Shown piece by piece: positions 17,831 through 26,165 of a DNA stretch of 64,000 bases; position 1 is the stretch's first letter; every line of letters begins with the position of its first letter. Source of the stretch: Microseira sp003486305 (GTDB lineage Bacteria > Cyanobacteriota > Cyanobacteriia > Cyanobacteriales > Aerosakkonemataceae); the NCBI GenBank assembly GCA_031969655.1, contig DALYJX010000001.1, positions 1 to 64,000 of the forward strand. Reading direction: 5' to 3'. The notes beneath the pieces are model-generated. The model was given only the letters and a program-made list of their open reading frames with translations. It made no database searches and was not told where the DNA came from. The translations under genes were made by a program, and so were the position numbers.

Positions 17831-18895
17831 ATGCAGCCAAATCAGCAACATGATATAGAAGCAATAAACGTCTTATTGCAGCAGATAGAGCAAAGCCGAA
17901 ACTTAAGAGAATTTGAAACAATTAAACTGCCTTTTGAATTAGTACAGGCAGGAATGAGCCTTTGGGAATCAACCTTTCATCCAGAAGTATTCAGACAACT
18001 AGCTGGTGCAGATCCAGAAACCTTAGAAGCGTGGGCGATCGCACTTTCCCAAACCCTCAATATCCAGTTAGAAATACTCAACTTCTGGCTGCCGCATCTG
18101 ACAACTTTACCTATACCCACGACACTCAAGCAAAAAATTAGCGATCGCGTTGCATCCATCAACCAAATTGCCAACGATAAATCCAAACTTATTCAGTCAG
18201 CAGCTAACTTGCTGGAACAGGAAGAAAAATTGCAGCAATCCAACTCTGAACTGCAAAGTTTAAAAGAGAAAGTTAGACAACTGCAAGAGATCCAAACCGA
18301 ACTCGAAGCAACAAATTTAGACAATTTGCAGGAATTTATTACCACACAAACAGCAGCTTTAGAACCCCAACAGAAAAAGCTGCGATCGCTCCAACAACAA
18401 AAAGCCGACTTGGACGACCACATTGCCGCCCTGGAACGACAACAAGCCATTCTCAAACAGGAAATTTATTATTGGCAATCCAGGCAGAATCGCATAGAAA
18501 CCAGCACAGAAAATACAGTTGCCGAACTGATAATTTTAACCCAGTTGCAACGAGAGCGTTTATCAGAAACCTTAGCGGGGGAACTAGCCGCTCTGCAACA
18601 ACAACGAAACGAGCTAACGCAACAACAGGAATCTTATCATCAAGCCCAACAGCAATTACAAAAAGCTAGAGAAGATTTTCAGAAATATCAAACGGCAACC
18701 GAGGAAGCGATCGCAGCTTTAAATACTCACTATCAATCAGATCGCGCATTAGGAAGCCTGTTACCAATAGACCGCAACAAAGTAGATAACCTATTCAGAA
18801 ATGCTCAGCAAACTTTAGCAGAAATTGACCAAGAATTGGCTGCTGCTCGCAGCAAACACGAACAAGCTCAACAAAAAACTCGCTTTACTTTCTAG
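17831..18895 (+). CDS. Coiled-coil protein next to the Hsp70 gene
   Basis: The N-terminal 115 residues are helical and globular (SLWESTFHPEVFRQL). Residues 120 to about 300 form a long coiled coil rich in Gln, Leu and Glu. A glutamine-rich C-terminal helix follows. No enzymatic motif is visible. The gene follows hsp70 by 23 bp and stops 2 bp before the radical SAM gene, so it shares the operon. It could be a co-chaperone or nucleotide-exchange factor, but there is no recognisable GrpE or J-domain signature. Confidence 0.75.
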   Translation: MQPNQQHDIEAINVLLQQIEQSRNLREFETIKLPFELVQAGMSLWESTFHPEVFRQLAGADPETLEAWAIALSQTLNIQLEILNFWLPHLTTLPIPTTLKQKISDRVASINQIANDKSKLIQSAANLLEQEEKLQQSNSELQSLKEKVRQLQEIQTELEATNLDNLQEFITTQTAALEPQQKKLRSLQQQKADLDDHIAALERQQAILKQEIYYWQSRQNRIETSTENTVAELIILTQLQRERLSETLAGELAALQQQRNELTQQQESYHQAQQQLQKAREDFQKYQTATEEAIAALNTHYQSDRALGSLLPIDRNKVDNLFRNAQQTLAEIDQELAAARSKHEQAQQKTRFTF

Positions 18896-18897
18896 CC

Positions 18898-19527
18898 ATG
18901 ACCCTGCTTAACATTGCTGAAATCTGTCCCGCCACTGGCACTCTTGGCCCCGGTCAACGCTTTGTTATTTGGGTGCAAGGATGCTGCTTTCGCTGTCAAG
19001 ATTGCATTTCCCCCGACTGGATTCCCCAGAAGCAAGCTACACTGGTTGACCCCCTAAAACTAGCCGATTACATCTTGTCGATTCCTGGCACAGAAGGTTT
19101 GACAGTTTCCGGCGGGGAACCCATGCTACAAGCTGCTGCTTTAAGCGAACTGTTCGCCGATCTGCGTCAACGTCGCAACCTTTCTATTATGTGCTATACG
19201 GGTTTCACCCTCCAGCAATTGCAAGCGAAGTCAGATCCAAGCATTAATCAAGTGCTTGCCCTGATTGACGTTCTAATCGATGGGCAATATATCCCTGAAC
19301 TAAACGATAATAAAGGTTGGCGCGGTTCTTCCAATCAAGTCATACATTTTTTCACTCCCCGACATTTATCAGAAGCCAGTTTGTTTACCGAACAAAAGCG
19401 GGATGTAGAGATTCATCTGCGTAACGACTCAGCTTTAATGGTTGGTGTCCCACCGCACAACCTGTCACCCCATTTTAAGCAAGCAGTAGATATAAGCTGC
19501 CAAAGCTCCTGTGTCCGATCCCGATAG
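18898..19527 (+). CDS. Radical SAM protein of the NrdG/activase type
   Basis: A CxxxCxxC iron-sulfur motif (GCCFRCQDC, starting near residue 29) is followed by LTVSGGEPMLQ, which holds the SAM-binding GGE motif. At 209 residues the size fits the small activases related to NrdG, which make a glycyl radical on a partner enzyme. No glycyl-radical enzyme or ribonucleotide reductase is encoded nearby, so it may modify a member of this operon instead. The start lies 2 bp after the preceding stop. It is the last gene of the operon, followed by a strong hairpin. Confidence 0.87.
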   Translation: MTLLNIAEICPATGTLGPGQRFVIWVQGCCFRCQDCISPDWIPQKQATLVDPLKLADYILSIPGTEGLTVSGGEPMLQAAALSELFADLRQRRNLSIMCYTGFTLQQLQAKSDPSINQVLALIDVLIDGQYIPELNDNKGWRGSSNQVIHFFTPRHLSEASLFTEQKRDVEIHLRNDSALMVGVPPHNLSPHFKQAVDISCQSSCVRSR

Positions 19528-19586
19528 ACTATCTCAATAGGATTCTTTTCAAGTTCACAACCTACAGCTTGCATACAAGCGGAAGG

Positions 19587-19630
19587 AGTTTTAGGAAAAT
19601 CCGCCTGAGAAGGCGGATTTTCCTAAAACT
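19587..19630. terminator. Perfect 20-bp hairpin with GAGA loop
   Basis: The arms 19587-19606 and 19611-19630 are perfectly complementary (beginning AGTTTTAGGAAAATCCGCCT) with loop GAGA. Four T residues lie inside the stem but there is no U-tract after it. It sits between the convergent radical SAM and nuclease genes and is probably a bidirectional terminator. Confidence 0.7.
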
Positions 19631-19742
19631 GGACACTGACAAAAAAGAGCGATCGCTTAAAAAAATAGTTACCAAAACCTATAGGTGATTTAAAACCCAG
19701 CTAAACCGACGCATCTTGTTTCTTTTCTCCGAATTTTCTAGC

Positions 19743-20732
19743 TTACAAGTAAGAGTTACGGAATTTAGTTTTAGCCATATAAATCGCTTCCTTAGTTGTC
19801 CATTGTTTTTGGAAAAGCAAATCCACAACATTTTGTAACATAGCTAAACCTCTATAATCGCCCGCGATCTGAGAAATGACTCTAGCGATCGCCTTACAAC
19901 AAGCATCAGGATATTTGACAACTTGCAATTCAGAAAACCGAATCACCACCCAATTCCTCTCTAAGAAAAACCGATTGCGCTGATTATCTTTATTCCTATC
20001 CACACAATGGTGAGGCTTTCCCGTTCGCCCATCATAAGGTTCATCAATCTCGATATCTATAGCTAAACCTGTCGGTTGATGAACTAGAATAAAATCAGCA
20101 GTGTAACAAAAAGATGTACCGGGTATAGGAAACTCGCCACCCATACAGAAGTCATAAAAACCAGAAAAATAACGGCATAAGTAAACAAAAAACTGCTTCT
20201 CACTTACCCCTTGCTGTACTTCTTTTTTACCCTGACTTACAGGCGGTTGAACAATCTCTTTCAATAACCTCTTAAGCAGCTTAGAACGTTTCCGCAGCAG
20301 AGAAATATATTGCTCACTTTCCTTACCTTTTGACTGCAAGCAACGTAATTGATAACTTTCGTACTCGACTAACTGTTTTTGATACTCAGCCAATCGCTTG
20401 TTATAGCGATCGCGCACTTGAAAATCAACAAACCGCAAATAAGAAAAAGCCGCTAATGCACTAATTGAAGCACATACCAGCGATGACCAAAAAGCTATAA
20501 CGCTCATACCAAACCGCCAGTTAACCAACATTACTACCACAGCACTGGCTATCCAAAACTGAATCACTAAATAGTAACGGAAATTATTGAAAACTGGCAG
20601 TCGCGGCGGGAAAGGCTGTTTTATTTTAAAAGTAGCATTTTCTTCCAAATTTTGTATCGGGTTATCCGCGCAGAACTGACGAATTGAATGGGGAATAAGA
20701 ATAACCGGATAAAAACCTTTTATTGAATTCAT
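19743..20732 (-). CDS. Membrane-anchored PD-(D/E)XK nuclease-like protein
   Basis: Two hydrophobic helices (about residues 52-72 and 77-98) are followed by a coiled segment and a C-terminal domain with TADFILVH (Asp213), AIDIEIDEPY (Glu228, Asp230, Glu231), DNQRNRFF and WVVIRFSE. This is the order of elements in Vsr/DUF559-type PD-(D/E)XK folds. The likely activity is nucleic acid cleavage at the membrane. The ATG overlaps the stop of the upstream four-domain gene (ATGA), so the two form an operon. The fold call is from motif reading; the substrate is unknown. Confidence 0.7.
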   Translation of the reverse strand: MNSIKGFYPVILIPHSIRQFCADNPIQNLEENATFKIKQPFPPRLPVFNNFRYYLVIQFWIASAVVVMLVNWRFGMSVIAFWSSLVCASISALAAFSYLRFVDFQVRDRYNKRLAEYQKQLVEYESYQLRCLQSKGKESEQYISLLRKRSKLLKRLLKEIVQPPVSQGKKEVQQGVSEKQFFVYLCRYFSGFYDFCMGGEFPIPGTSFCYTADFILVHQPTGLAIDIEIDEPYDGRTGKPHHCVDRNKDNQRNRFFLERNWVVIRFSELQVVKYPDACCKAIARVISQIAGDYRGLAMLQNVVDLLFQKQWTTKEAIYMAKTKFRNSYL

Positions 20733-22921
20733 AACTCCACCTCTTGAGAACGAGGTGAATTGCTAAATTGTGCCTGTTCTACTATTGTTTGCTTCCTTTC
20801 CAGCGCCATCAATTTTGCCGCCAGTTCTGACGACGGCGGTGTAGAAGACTTGGATCGATCGCAGAAATATGTGTAACTCTGAGTTCCCCTTTTATCTGGT
20901 TGATACAAAAGGATCTCTTTTCCTTGCGCTAATGCTTTATCGATCGCATCCTGAGTCCCCCGCGAACCAGCTACTTGCACCACCAACAACATATCATCTC
21001 TACCACTAAGCCGATTGAGCATATCATCATTGCGCTCGAACAATTGAGCCGGACTTTTGTAATACTCCCGACTGACCAAATGCACGTCATCAGCAAAACT
21101 CAAAAGCTTAAAATAACGGTCTTTTTCTCTCTCATTCCACACTTTTTCCTGACCTACACAAGGTACAGAAGCCAATACTTCTATTTTAGGAATTCCAGGC
21201 AACAATCCCTGGCGCTGCTGTTTGCGAAGCTTTATCGCCTCAATCGCGCCCCATTGGTCGATTCCCGTCGCCATACCCGTTACGAACGTCAGGCGATCGT
21301 AATTCAGGGAATGAGCAGTATCAAAAGCAGTTTTTACCATATCCTTCAAACCATTTTTCGCTTGTTTTTCCCAATCAAGATGCTCCTTAAAATACTTAGC
21401 CCGACTGCCTGAAAAAGCAACTGTCATAGTCGAATCTGCTTCCTTTTGATGCAACCGTAAAGACGACCGTTCATAAGCCTTAATCAAAGCAAAAATAAAC
21501 GGACTATCTTTTCTCTTACCTTCCCAGAAACCACCGTTAACTCTATGTTCGCAAGTCTCTAACCAAGCGCTACCACCCCGCTTGTCAATTTCTTTAATCA
21601 GTTCTGGGTATTGATTTAATTTGGTTTCAACAATAGAAGCCATTAACTTATCTCGTTCCGGCCCGATCGGACAATCTTGCTTAAAGTTTTGATAAGCTTC
21701 TTCTGCATCTTTCCAAAACTTACTCTCAAAAAAGATGGGGAATTTATCTTTAATACCGCTCTGTCCTTTAGTAGCCCAATACTCTGCTATAGTTGTTGGG
21801 TTAGTCAAAGACGCTGCCAACCAATCGGACGATTTACTATAAATATTTACCGGGGAAAACAGTTGCTTCCGATTATTCGATTGTCTTTCTCCCTCTTCAT
21901 CAGATGACACACCCGATAAATTATTTTCAGCAACGCTACTACTAATTAAAAAATCTCTCTGCTTTTCTAAGGCTCTATCGACGATTGCTTTTTCAAGTAC
22001 ATTGCGAGCATGACATGGTAAATTTTTTGGGCAAAAGCAAGTAAGAACAATAAGTTTTCCTTGTAATAACTTGTTTGCTATTCTATCTACTTCTTGATAG
22101 GCAAGCGATTTCTTACCTTTGCTCCCTTTAGCCAATTCCCGATCGAACCAGGATTTGTAAGCTGTTACCGCTCGTTTATGTTCTTCTAAACTGTGATTTT
22201 TAACTCGATATTCATAATTACCCAAAGGACTCCCTTGCAATCCCAATCGAGGAAATTCCCGACCCACATAAATTTTTTCAGCTTGTTTTATCGAATCACG
22301 TCCGACAAAACCGTATTGTTTTCCCGTCGCTTTATCTACCACTTGATTTCCTTGACGAGTTGTTATCAAACTCTCCAGGTCTGCTTTAGTGCGAGGCTCA
22401 AAGTTCGGCATCTTACTCTCCTTTGTTAATTCCTCCAACCACTGAGAAGGAAGGCGAATATTATCGGGGATATCCTTTCCTTTCCACAAGTTAGCGATGT
22501 CAGTATGACTGTAACCTGCCCGTCCTGTACCGAAGGGAGTGCAGACAAACTCTAACTGAGAATTGGCTTTAGCAAACTCAATTAACTCATCAATTTGTTT
22601 GCCTACTTCAGCTAAAGATGTTGAACGCTGTCGCTTCCAATCAGACTTAGTTTCAATAGCATAGCTATCGCCTTCGTTTCCCTGATGATACCCTCTTCCC
22701 TGACCGTAAACGGCACGTAAACCCTTAAACTTTTCTCCCGGCTGCAATCCAAAACCACGGCGCTCAAATAATTTATCTAGCTCCTTTTTATAGCTTCCTC
22801 CAAACGTTTGTAAAGCTACCCCCGCACCGTGATAGCCAATATTACTACCCCAAACAGGAATTTGGTGATGCCTTAATTTTGTAATATCAATAAAATTGGG
22901 AGCGGCTGCCAAATTGACCAT
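20729..22921 (-). CDS. Four-domain nucleotide/ADP-ribose-type fusion (macro-like, DUF4326-like, NADAR-like, SLOG)
   Basis: The domains in order are as follows. Residues 20-145 are macro-like, with VWGSNIGYHGAGVALQTFGG, YGQGRGYHQGN and FGTGRAGY. Residues 210-315 are DUF4326-like, with GSPLGNYEY and TCFCPKNLPCHA. Residues 355-490 are NADAR-like, with FWKDAEEAYQNFK and RGGSAWLE. Residues 498-680 are a SLOG/YpsA-like Rossmann domain, with MTVAFSGSR, VTGMATGIDQWGA and VAGSRGTQDAI. All four belong to or resemble families linked to NAD, ADP-ribose or related nucleotides, so the protein may sense or process such a signal for the nuclease-like protein encoded next. The NADAR-like call is the weakest. 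No other operon gene lies upstream. Confidence 0.75.
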   Translation of the reverse strand: MVNLAAAPNFIDITKLRHHQIPVWGSNIGYHGAGVALQTFGGSYKKELDKLFERRGFGLQPGEKFKGLRAVYGQGRGYHQGNEGDSYAIETKSDWKRQRSTSLAEVGKQIDELIEFAKANSQLEFVCTPFGTGRAGYSHTDIANLWKGKDIPDNIRLPSQWLEELTKESKMPNFEPRTKADLESLITTRQGNQVVDKATGKQYGFVGRDSIKQAEKIYVGREFPRLGLQGSPLGNYEYRVKNHSLEEHKRAVTAYKSWFDRELAKGSKGKKSLAYQEVDRIANKLLQGKLIVLTCFCPKNLPCHARNVLEKAIVDRALEKQRDFLISSSVAENNLSGVSSDEEGERQSNNRKQLFSPVNIYSKSSDWLAASLTNPTTIAEYWATKGQSGIKDKFPIFFESKFWKDAEEAYQNFKQDCPIGPERDKLMASIVETKLNQYPELIKEIDKRGGSAWLETCEHRVNGGFWEGKRKDSPFIFALIKAYERSSLRLHQKEADSTMTVAFSGSRAKYFKEHLDWEKQAKNGLKDMVKTAFDTAHSLNYDRLTFVTGMATGIDQWGAIEAIKLRKQQRQGLLPGIPKIEVLASVPCVGQEKVWNEREKDRYFKLLSFADDVHLVSREYYKSPAQLFERNDDMLNRLSGRDDMLLVVQVAGSRGTQDAIDKALAQGKEILLYQPDKRGTQSYTYFCDRSKSSTPPSSELAAKLMALERKQTIVEQAQFSNSPRSQEVEL

Positions 22922-23044
22922 AAAACCAGCCTTGCTTTAAGAACGGTCATCAATTGCTAACCTACAAAAAATATAGGTATTACCCCATCATGCCAAAGAA
23001 TTACAAAGCCCTCTACTTAATTGCCGATGCCATCGAATCATAAA

Positions 23045-23058
23045 TGGGCTAACGCCCA
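23045..23058. other. Small GC hairpin TGGGC-TAAC-GCCCA
   Basis: A 5-bp stem with TAAC loop, followed by CCTTTTTGG, lies 42 bp before the ATG at 23100. The core GGGCTAACGCCC occurs again at 24934-24945, 39 bp before the gene at 24984. A 17-codon reading frame (22990-23043) precedes it but has no support as a gene. Confidence 0.4.
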
Positions 23059-23099
23059 ACCTTTTTGGTGGAAATAATTAAGTTGGTACGCTACTACTC

Positions 23100-23576
23100 A
23101 TGCCTACAAATCAACCCAATAATACCCAAAAAAATGCCGCTGACCGTCTCAAATCCACGCGAGACAAACTGACCAGGAAAATCAAATCCGCATTGAAAAA
23201 CGCCACGCCAGAAGAAACGCTGGAAGTGTGGATGCTAATGAAACGGCAGGAACTCAAAAGAACGACCCCTGGATTATCCGAACAGCAGATAGAAAGCGTA
23301 GTGCGATCGCTCATCCTAGAACTAGGCTATGACATCATCGCTACCTCAACTACTCCACTTACTGCTACATCGCAAGAATCCAAAGTGCAGACAGACGAAA
23401 GCGCAGTGGATGATTTGGATGAGGACAACGATGCTGATTCCACTAACGACGATCTTGACGAAGATGACTTTTCAGATGTATCTGAAGAAAGAATTCCCTC
23501 TCGCAAGCAACGGGTTCCTGCTTTGAGAAAGGTTGAAAATTTAAGATCTTCCACTCGAAATGGAAAGCATTCTTAA
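23100..23576 (+). CDS. Acidic protein of unknown function (158 aa)
   Basis: The N-terminal half is basic and helical (ADRLKSTRDKLTRKIKSALK) and continues as a folded helical domain to about residue 85. Residues 95-130 are strongly acidic and disordered (DDLDEDNDADSTNDDLDEDD) and the tail is basic. No family was recognised. It is the first gene of a unit that ends with the Gp157-like gene and a terminator, immediately upstream of the PRTRC genes. Acidic low-complexity segments also occur in the protein encoded at 24984. Confidence 0.6.
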   Translation: MPTNQPNNTQKNAADRLKSTRDKLTRKIKSALKNATPEETLEVWMLMKRQELKRTTPGLSEQQIESVVRSLILELGYDIIATSTTPLTATSQESKVQTDESAVDDLDEDNDADSTNDDLDEDDFSDVSEERIPSRKQRVPALRKVENLRSSTRNGKHS

Positions 23577-23608
23577 TCCCGAAATTTGAAGCGAGGTTTT
23601 ACACAAGC

Positions 23609-23845
23609 GTGTTCCCAAGAAAATGTGAAGCTGAGAATACAACAAATACTCTTATTTCTTTGGTTGAAATAAAGTATTTGCAATCCGACTCTCTAGCACT
23701 TATGCCAGAAGCAGAAAGTCGGCAAGTAAGCAATGAAGAAATTGACCCTGAAAGTTTAGAAGACGAACTCACGCCGGGAACGCTAGCCATACTTGCTCGA
23801 ATTGAAACTTTTGATGAGTATTTCCATTGTTGTGGAAGGTGGTAA
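23609..23845 (+). CDS. Small protein upstream of the Gp157-like gene
   Basis: The frame starts with GTG at 23609; an ATG at 23702 would give 47 residues (MPEAESRQVSNEE...). The stop at 23845 lies 3 bp before the next ATG, which suggests translational coupling. The C-terminal part ends in EYFHCCGRW. The protein is acidic, with no recognised motif. Neither start has a good ribosome-binding site, so the gene is uncertain. Confidence 0.4.
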   Translation: MFPRKCEAENTTNTLISLVEIKYLQSDSLALMPEAESRQVSNEEIDPESLEDELTPGTLAILARIETFDEYFHCCGRW

Positions 23846-23848
23846 ATC

Positions 23849-24544
23849 ATGTATTTAGCTAAAGATTCGTTAGCCAGATATTCGATTCAAGCAGTCGGAC
23901 TCTGGAGTCAACTAGAAACTGCTGAAACTCCCGAAGAAGAAGAGGCTATTCTCAAAGAAATTTGGGAAAATCAGACAGACCAGGAAATTGCTGCTGATAC
24001 CCAAGCCGAACTAGCAGACCAACTAGATGCTGAAATTTGTGCAGTCAAAGCACGCCTAAAACATTTAGTAGAATTGCATAATGATGCAATTGAACGACTG
24101 GAACGGTGGCGCAATAATCTCGATAAAACCCTGCTTGAATTTCATTCAAAAGGAGTAATTTCTACAGAGATTGTAGGGCGATCGCGTCACATCCGACTCA
24201 AGGAAAACCCGCCAAGTTGCGAAGTGCTAATCAATCCTTGCGATTTGCCAATAGAATACCGGACAGAGAAGCTAGTTGTTACACCCAACAAACGCAAAAT
24301 TGTAGCAGATTGGAAACGAGGCATTCCGGTTGATGGCACTCGAATTGAGCGTAAACTCAGAGTTGAATACAAAATCGTGCCATCCAATTTGACCGCTGCA
24401 ACTGAGGTAATTACTAATCGTGCTGCTGCATCGAATATTCAGGAGAACCATTCAACTATAACACAAAATACTGGTCGAAAAGAAAAGGCGATCGCTAAAA
24501 GTGTTAATGGTTCTAACAAGAAAGTGAAAGCACGAGCTAGCTAG
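23849..24544 (+). CDS. Siphovirus Gp157-like protein
   Basis: Residues 1-100 are helical and acidic (WSQLETAETPEEEEAILKEI) with a coiled coil (AEICAVKARLKHLVELHNDA). The segment RSRHIRLKENPPSCEVLI, then LPIEYR, VVTPNKRKIVADWKRGIPVDG and TRIERKLRVEYK, is the typical C-terminal pattern of the Gp157 family found in phages and plasmids. Gp157 has been linked to phage resistance in Streptococcus and often lies beside single-strand annealing or nuclease genes. A GGAAGGTGG ribosome-binding sequence precedes the ATG. A terminator follows. Confidence 0.75.
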   Translation: MYLAKDSLARYSIQAVGLWSQLETAETPEEEEAILKEIWENQTDQEIAADTQAELADQLDAEICAVKARLKHLVELHNDAIERLERWRNNLDKTLLEFHSKGVISTEIVGRSRHIRLKENPPSCEVLINPCDLPIEYRTEKLVVTPNKRKIVADWKRGIPVDGTRIERKLRVEYKIVPSNLTAATEVITNRAAASNIQENHSTITQNTGRKEKAIAKSVNGSNKKVKARAS

Positions 24545-24582
24545 TAGTAAATTTTGATAAAAGTAAGGGAGGTTTCGCTAAA

Positions 24583-24623
24583 AGCAGATAGCTTTTGTAT
24601 GGCTATCTGCTCACTCTTTTTTT
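24583..24623 (+). terminator. Rho-independent terminator after the Gp157-like gene
   Basis: AGCAGATAGC and GCTATCTGCT form a 10-bp perfect stem with a 9-base loop, followed by CAC and a run CTTTTTTT. It separates the unit 23100-24544 from the PRTRC genes. Confidence 0.85.
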
Positions 24624-24648
24624 GAATTAATCTAGTGTAAGTTTATCC

Positions 24649-24921
24649 ATGAACAAACAAAACTATCGTTCGTTCGACATTTCAACATTTGACACGGTTA
24701 CCTACCGGGTTCACAGAGGGAAACTTGTCATTTTAATTGAGGATGAAGACAATCGCCTCGATATATCGTTTCCCATTAAAGATGGACGATTATTCGTAAT
24801 CCTTGGTTCTATGAGATCCGCCGTAGCCGAAGCGATGACCGATTACTTGGAAGTAGAAGCATACGCTGATGAGCCGCTTCTATTACTAAGCGGTGGTTTG
24901 AGCAAAAATAAGTTGAATTAG
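24649..24921 (+). CDS. Small protein of unknown function before the PRTRC genes
   Basis: This 90-residue protein has a pattern of beta-type strands (VTYRVHRGKLVILIEDED, LDISFPIKDGRLFVILG) and a helical C-terminal part. No family was recognised. It lies between a terminator and the probable PRTRC E gene, on the same strand. A GGGCTAACGCCC hairpin lies 13 bp after its stop. Confidence 0.55.
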   Translation: MNKQNYRSFDISTFDTVTYRVHRGKLVILIEDEDNRLDISFPIKDGRLFVILGSMRSAVAEAMTDYLEVEAYADEPLLLLSGGLSKNKLN

Positions 24922-24933
24922 CATCAATAAGGG

Positions 24934-24945
24934 GGGCTAACGCCC
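24934..24945. other. Second GGGCTAACGCCC hairpin
   Basis: It has the same core as 23045-23058 and lies 39 bp before the ATG of the next gene. The stem is only 4-5 bp, so its role is uncertain. Confidence 0.35.
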
Positions 24946-24983
24946 ATGAGCGCTATGACAAGCTATTAAATAATATAGCAGAA

Positions 24984-25685
24984 ATGAAATGGTTAACACC
25001 AGAAGATGCAGTCGTCGCTACTAATTTCTCGGTAACTATTGAAGAGTTAATCAAATACACTCTTCAATCAGAAGATGAAGAAAAAATAGAGGAGAGATTC
25101 CAAAAAATTGGGCTGCTATTCGATCGCGATCGCTGGCAAGCTCAAAAGCCTTATCTAGCTCTACTTTCGCCAGCCACGGTTAAAAAACAAGCCGCTACTG
25201 AATCATCTGCCTCTCCAAGCGATTCAGACTCCATAGATGATGAAGATTTCGCAGAGTCAGATGAAGAAAATGCTCTTTCTGAAACCGAAGAATCAAGCAA
25301 TTTACAATCCGAACAACAAGAAGAACCTTATATCTTCGAGAAGTGTACCGTCGAACTGCACCTAACATTTAAACCAGATGACGGTCATCCAGACGGACGG
25401 ATTGTAATCATTTCAGCAAGCAGTCACGGCGACTTTCCAGTTAGCGAAAGGATAAGAGAATCATCCTTGAGAGAATTACCACCGCCTCTAAAGGAACTGC
25501 TGGAGCAACTGGTAGCAGATTTTCCCAATCGCCAAGTGCGGCGACAGATTGCTAATGCTCGCAATCAAAAGAAAAGAACCGCTAATCCAAATAAACCGAA
25601 AAGCGAAGCAAGCAGCGCCACCGCGTCCGCAGCTTTTACTGAGTCTAAAACTACTGGAACGCAACTGACATTATTTGGAATTTGA
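24984..25685 (+). CDS. Probable PRTRC system protein E
   Basis: The 233-residue protein has an N-terminal helical segment (WLTPEDAVVATNFSVTIEEL), an acidic serine-rich linker (about 75-110), a beta-rich domain (CTVELHLTFKPDDGHPDG, RIVIISASSHGDFP) and a basic tail. The position directly before the C gene, the length and the beta-rich domain fit PRTRC protein E. The sequence match is less clear than for C, B, A and ThiF. In other PRTRC cassettes E is a conserved protein of unknown biochemical role. Confidence 0.5.
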   Translation: MKWLTPEDAVVATNFSVTIEELIKYTLQSEDEEKIEERFQKIGLLFDRDRWQAQKPYLALLSPATVKKQAATESSASPSDSDSIDDEDFAESDEENALSETEESSNLQSEQQEEPYIFEKCTVELHLTFKPDDGHPDGRIVIISASSHGDFPVSERIRESSLRELPPPLKELLEQLVADFPNRQVRRQIANARNQKKRTANPNKPKSEASSATASAAFTESKTTGTQLTLFGI

Positions 25686-25715
25686 AGAATTACACTAACT
25701 TTTGGGAGATAGAAA

Positions 25716-25913
25716 ATGACTGCAAAAAAGAAAGTGCTAATTTCCTTTGAGGGACAACAGCACCCTGTTGATGAAGACATCGCTAATGATGACAACGAAC
25801 TGCGGAAATTGCTAACAACTTACTACCCAGATTGCGCCAACGCCGACATTATTAGAAACCCTGGCGAACTGATTACAGTAGCTAAACGCAATGGCTCTAA
25901 AGGAGTCAGATAA
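25716..25913 (+). CDS. PRTRC system protein C, ubiquitin-like (beta-grasp) protein
   Basis: The 65-residue product contains VLISFEGQQHPVDEDI, LRKLLTTYYPDCANADI and a closing ITVAKRNG, the pattern of PRTRC C proteins grouped with the prokaryotic ubiquitin-like family. The neighbouring E2-like (26951), JAB (27651) and E1-like (28405) genes support a ubiquitin-like conjugation or signalling role. The C terminus is GSKGVR and has no terminal diglycine, so either processing by the JAB peptidase or a non-conjugating role must be considered. A GGGAGA ribosome-binding sequence lies before the ATG. Confidence 0.75.
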   Translation: MTAKKKVLISFEGQQHPVDEDIANDDNELRKLLTTYYPDCANADIIRNPGELITVAKRNGSKGVR

Positions 25914-25915
25914 CC

Positions 25916-26164
25916 ATGAAAATCACTCCTTTAGAATTCCTCATCAATGCGCCAGAAGAAGTCAATCCAGCGCTATCTATGTGTCGGAAATTGCAACGGT
26001 TAGAACTTGCGGGAGAACTCGATAGCGCCACTATGAAAGAAATGGCAAAGGCTATTGAGTTGGCTATTTCTCAAGGGACAGACGATGTGAGAGCAGTTGA
26101 GCGAACTAAGGAACGATTATTAAATAGTCGCTCTTTAGCTAGTGCAGTTCCAATGGGGTTTTAA
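25916..26164 (+). CDS. Small helical protein within the PRTRC cassette
   Basis: This 82-residue protein is entirely helical (VNPALSMCRKLQRLELAGEL, TMKEMAKAIELAISQG). It starts 2 bp after the C gene stop and ends 1 bp before the ATG of the next gene, so it is clearly a part of the operon. No family was recognised. Confidence 0.65.
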   Translation: MKITPLEFLINAPEEVNPALSMCRKLQRLELAGELDSATMKEMAKAIELAISQGTDDVRAVERTKERLLNSRSLASAVPMGF

Positions 26165-26165
26165 C

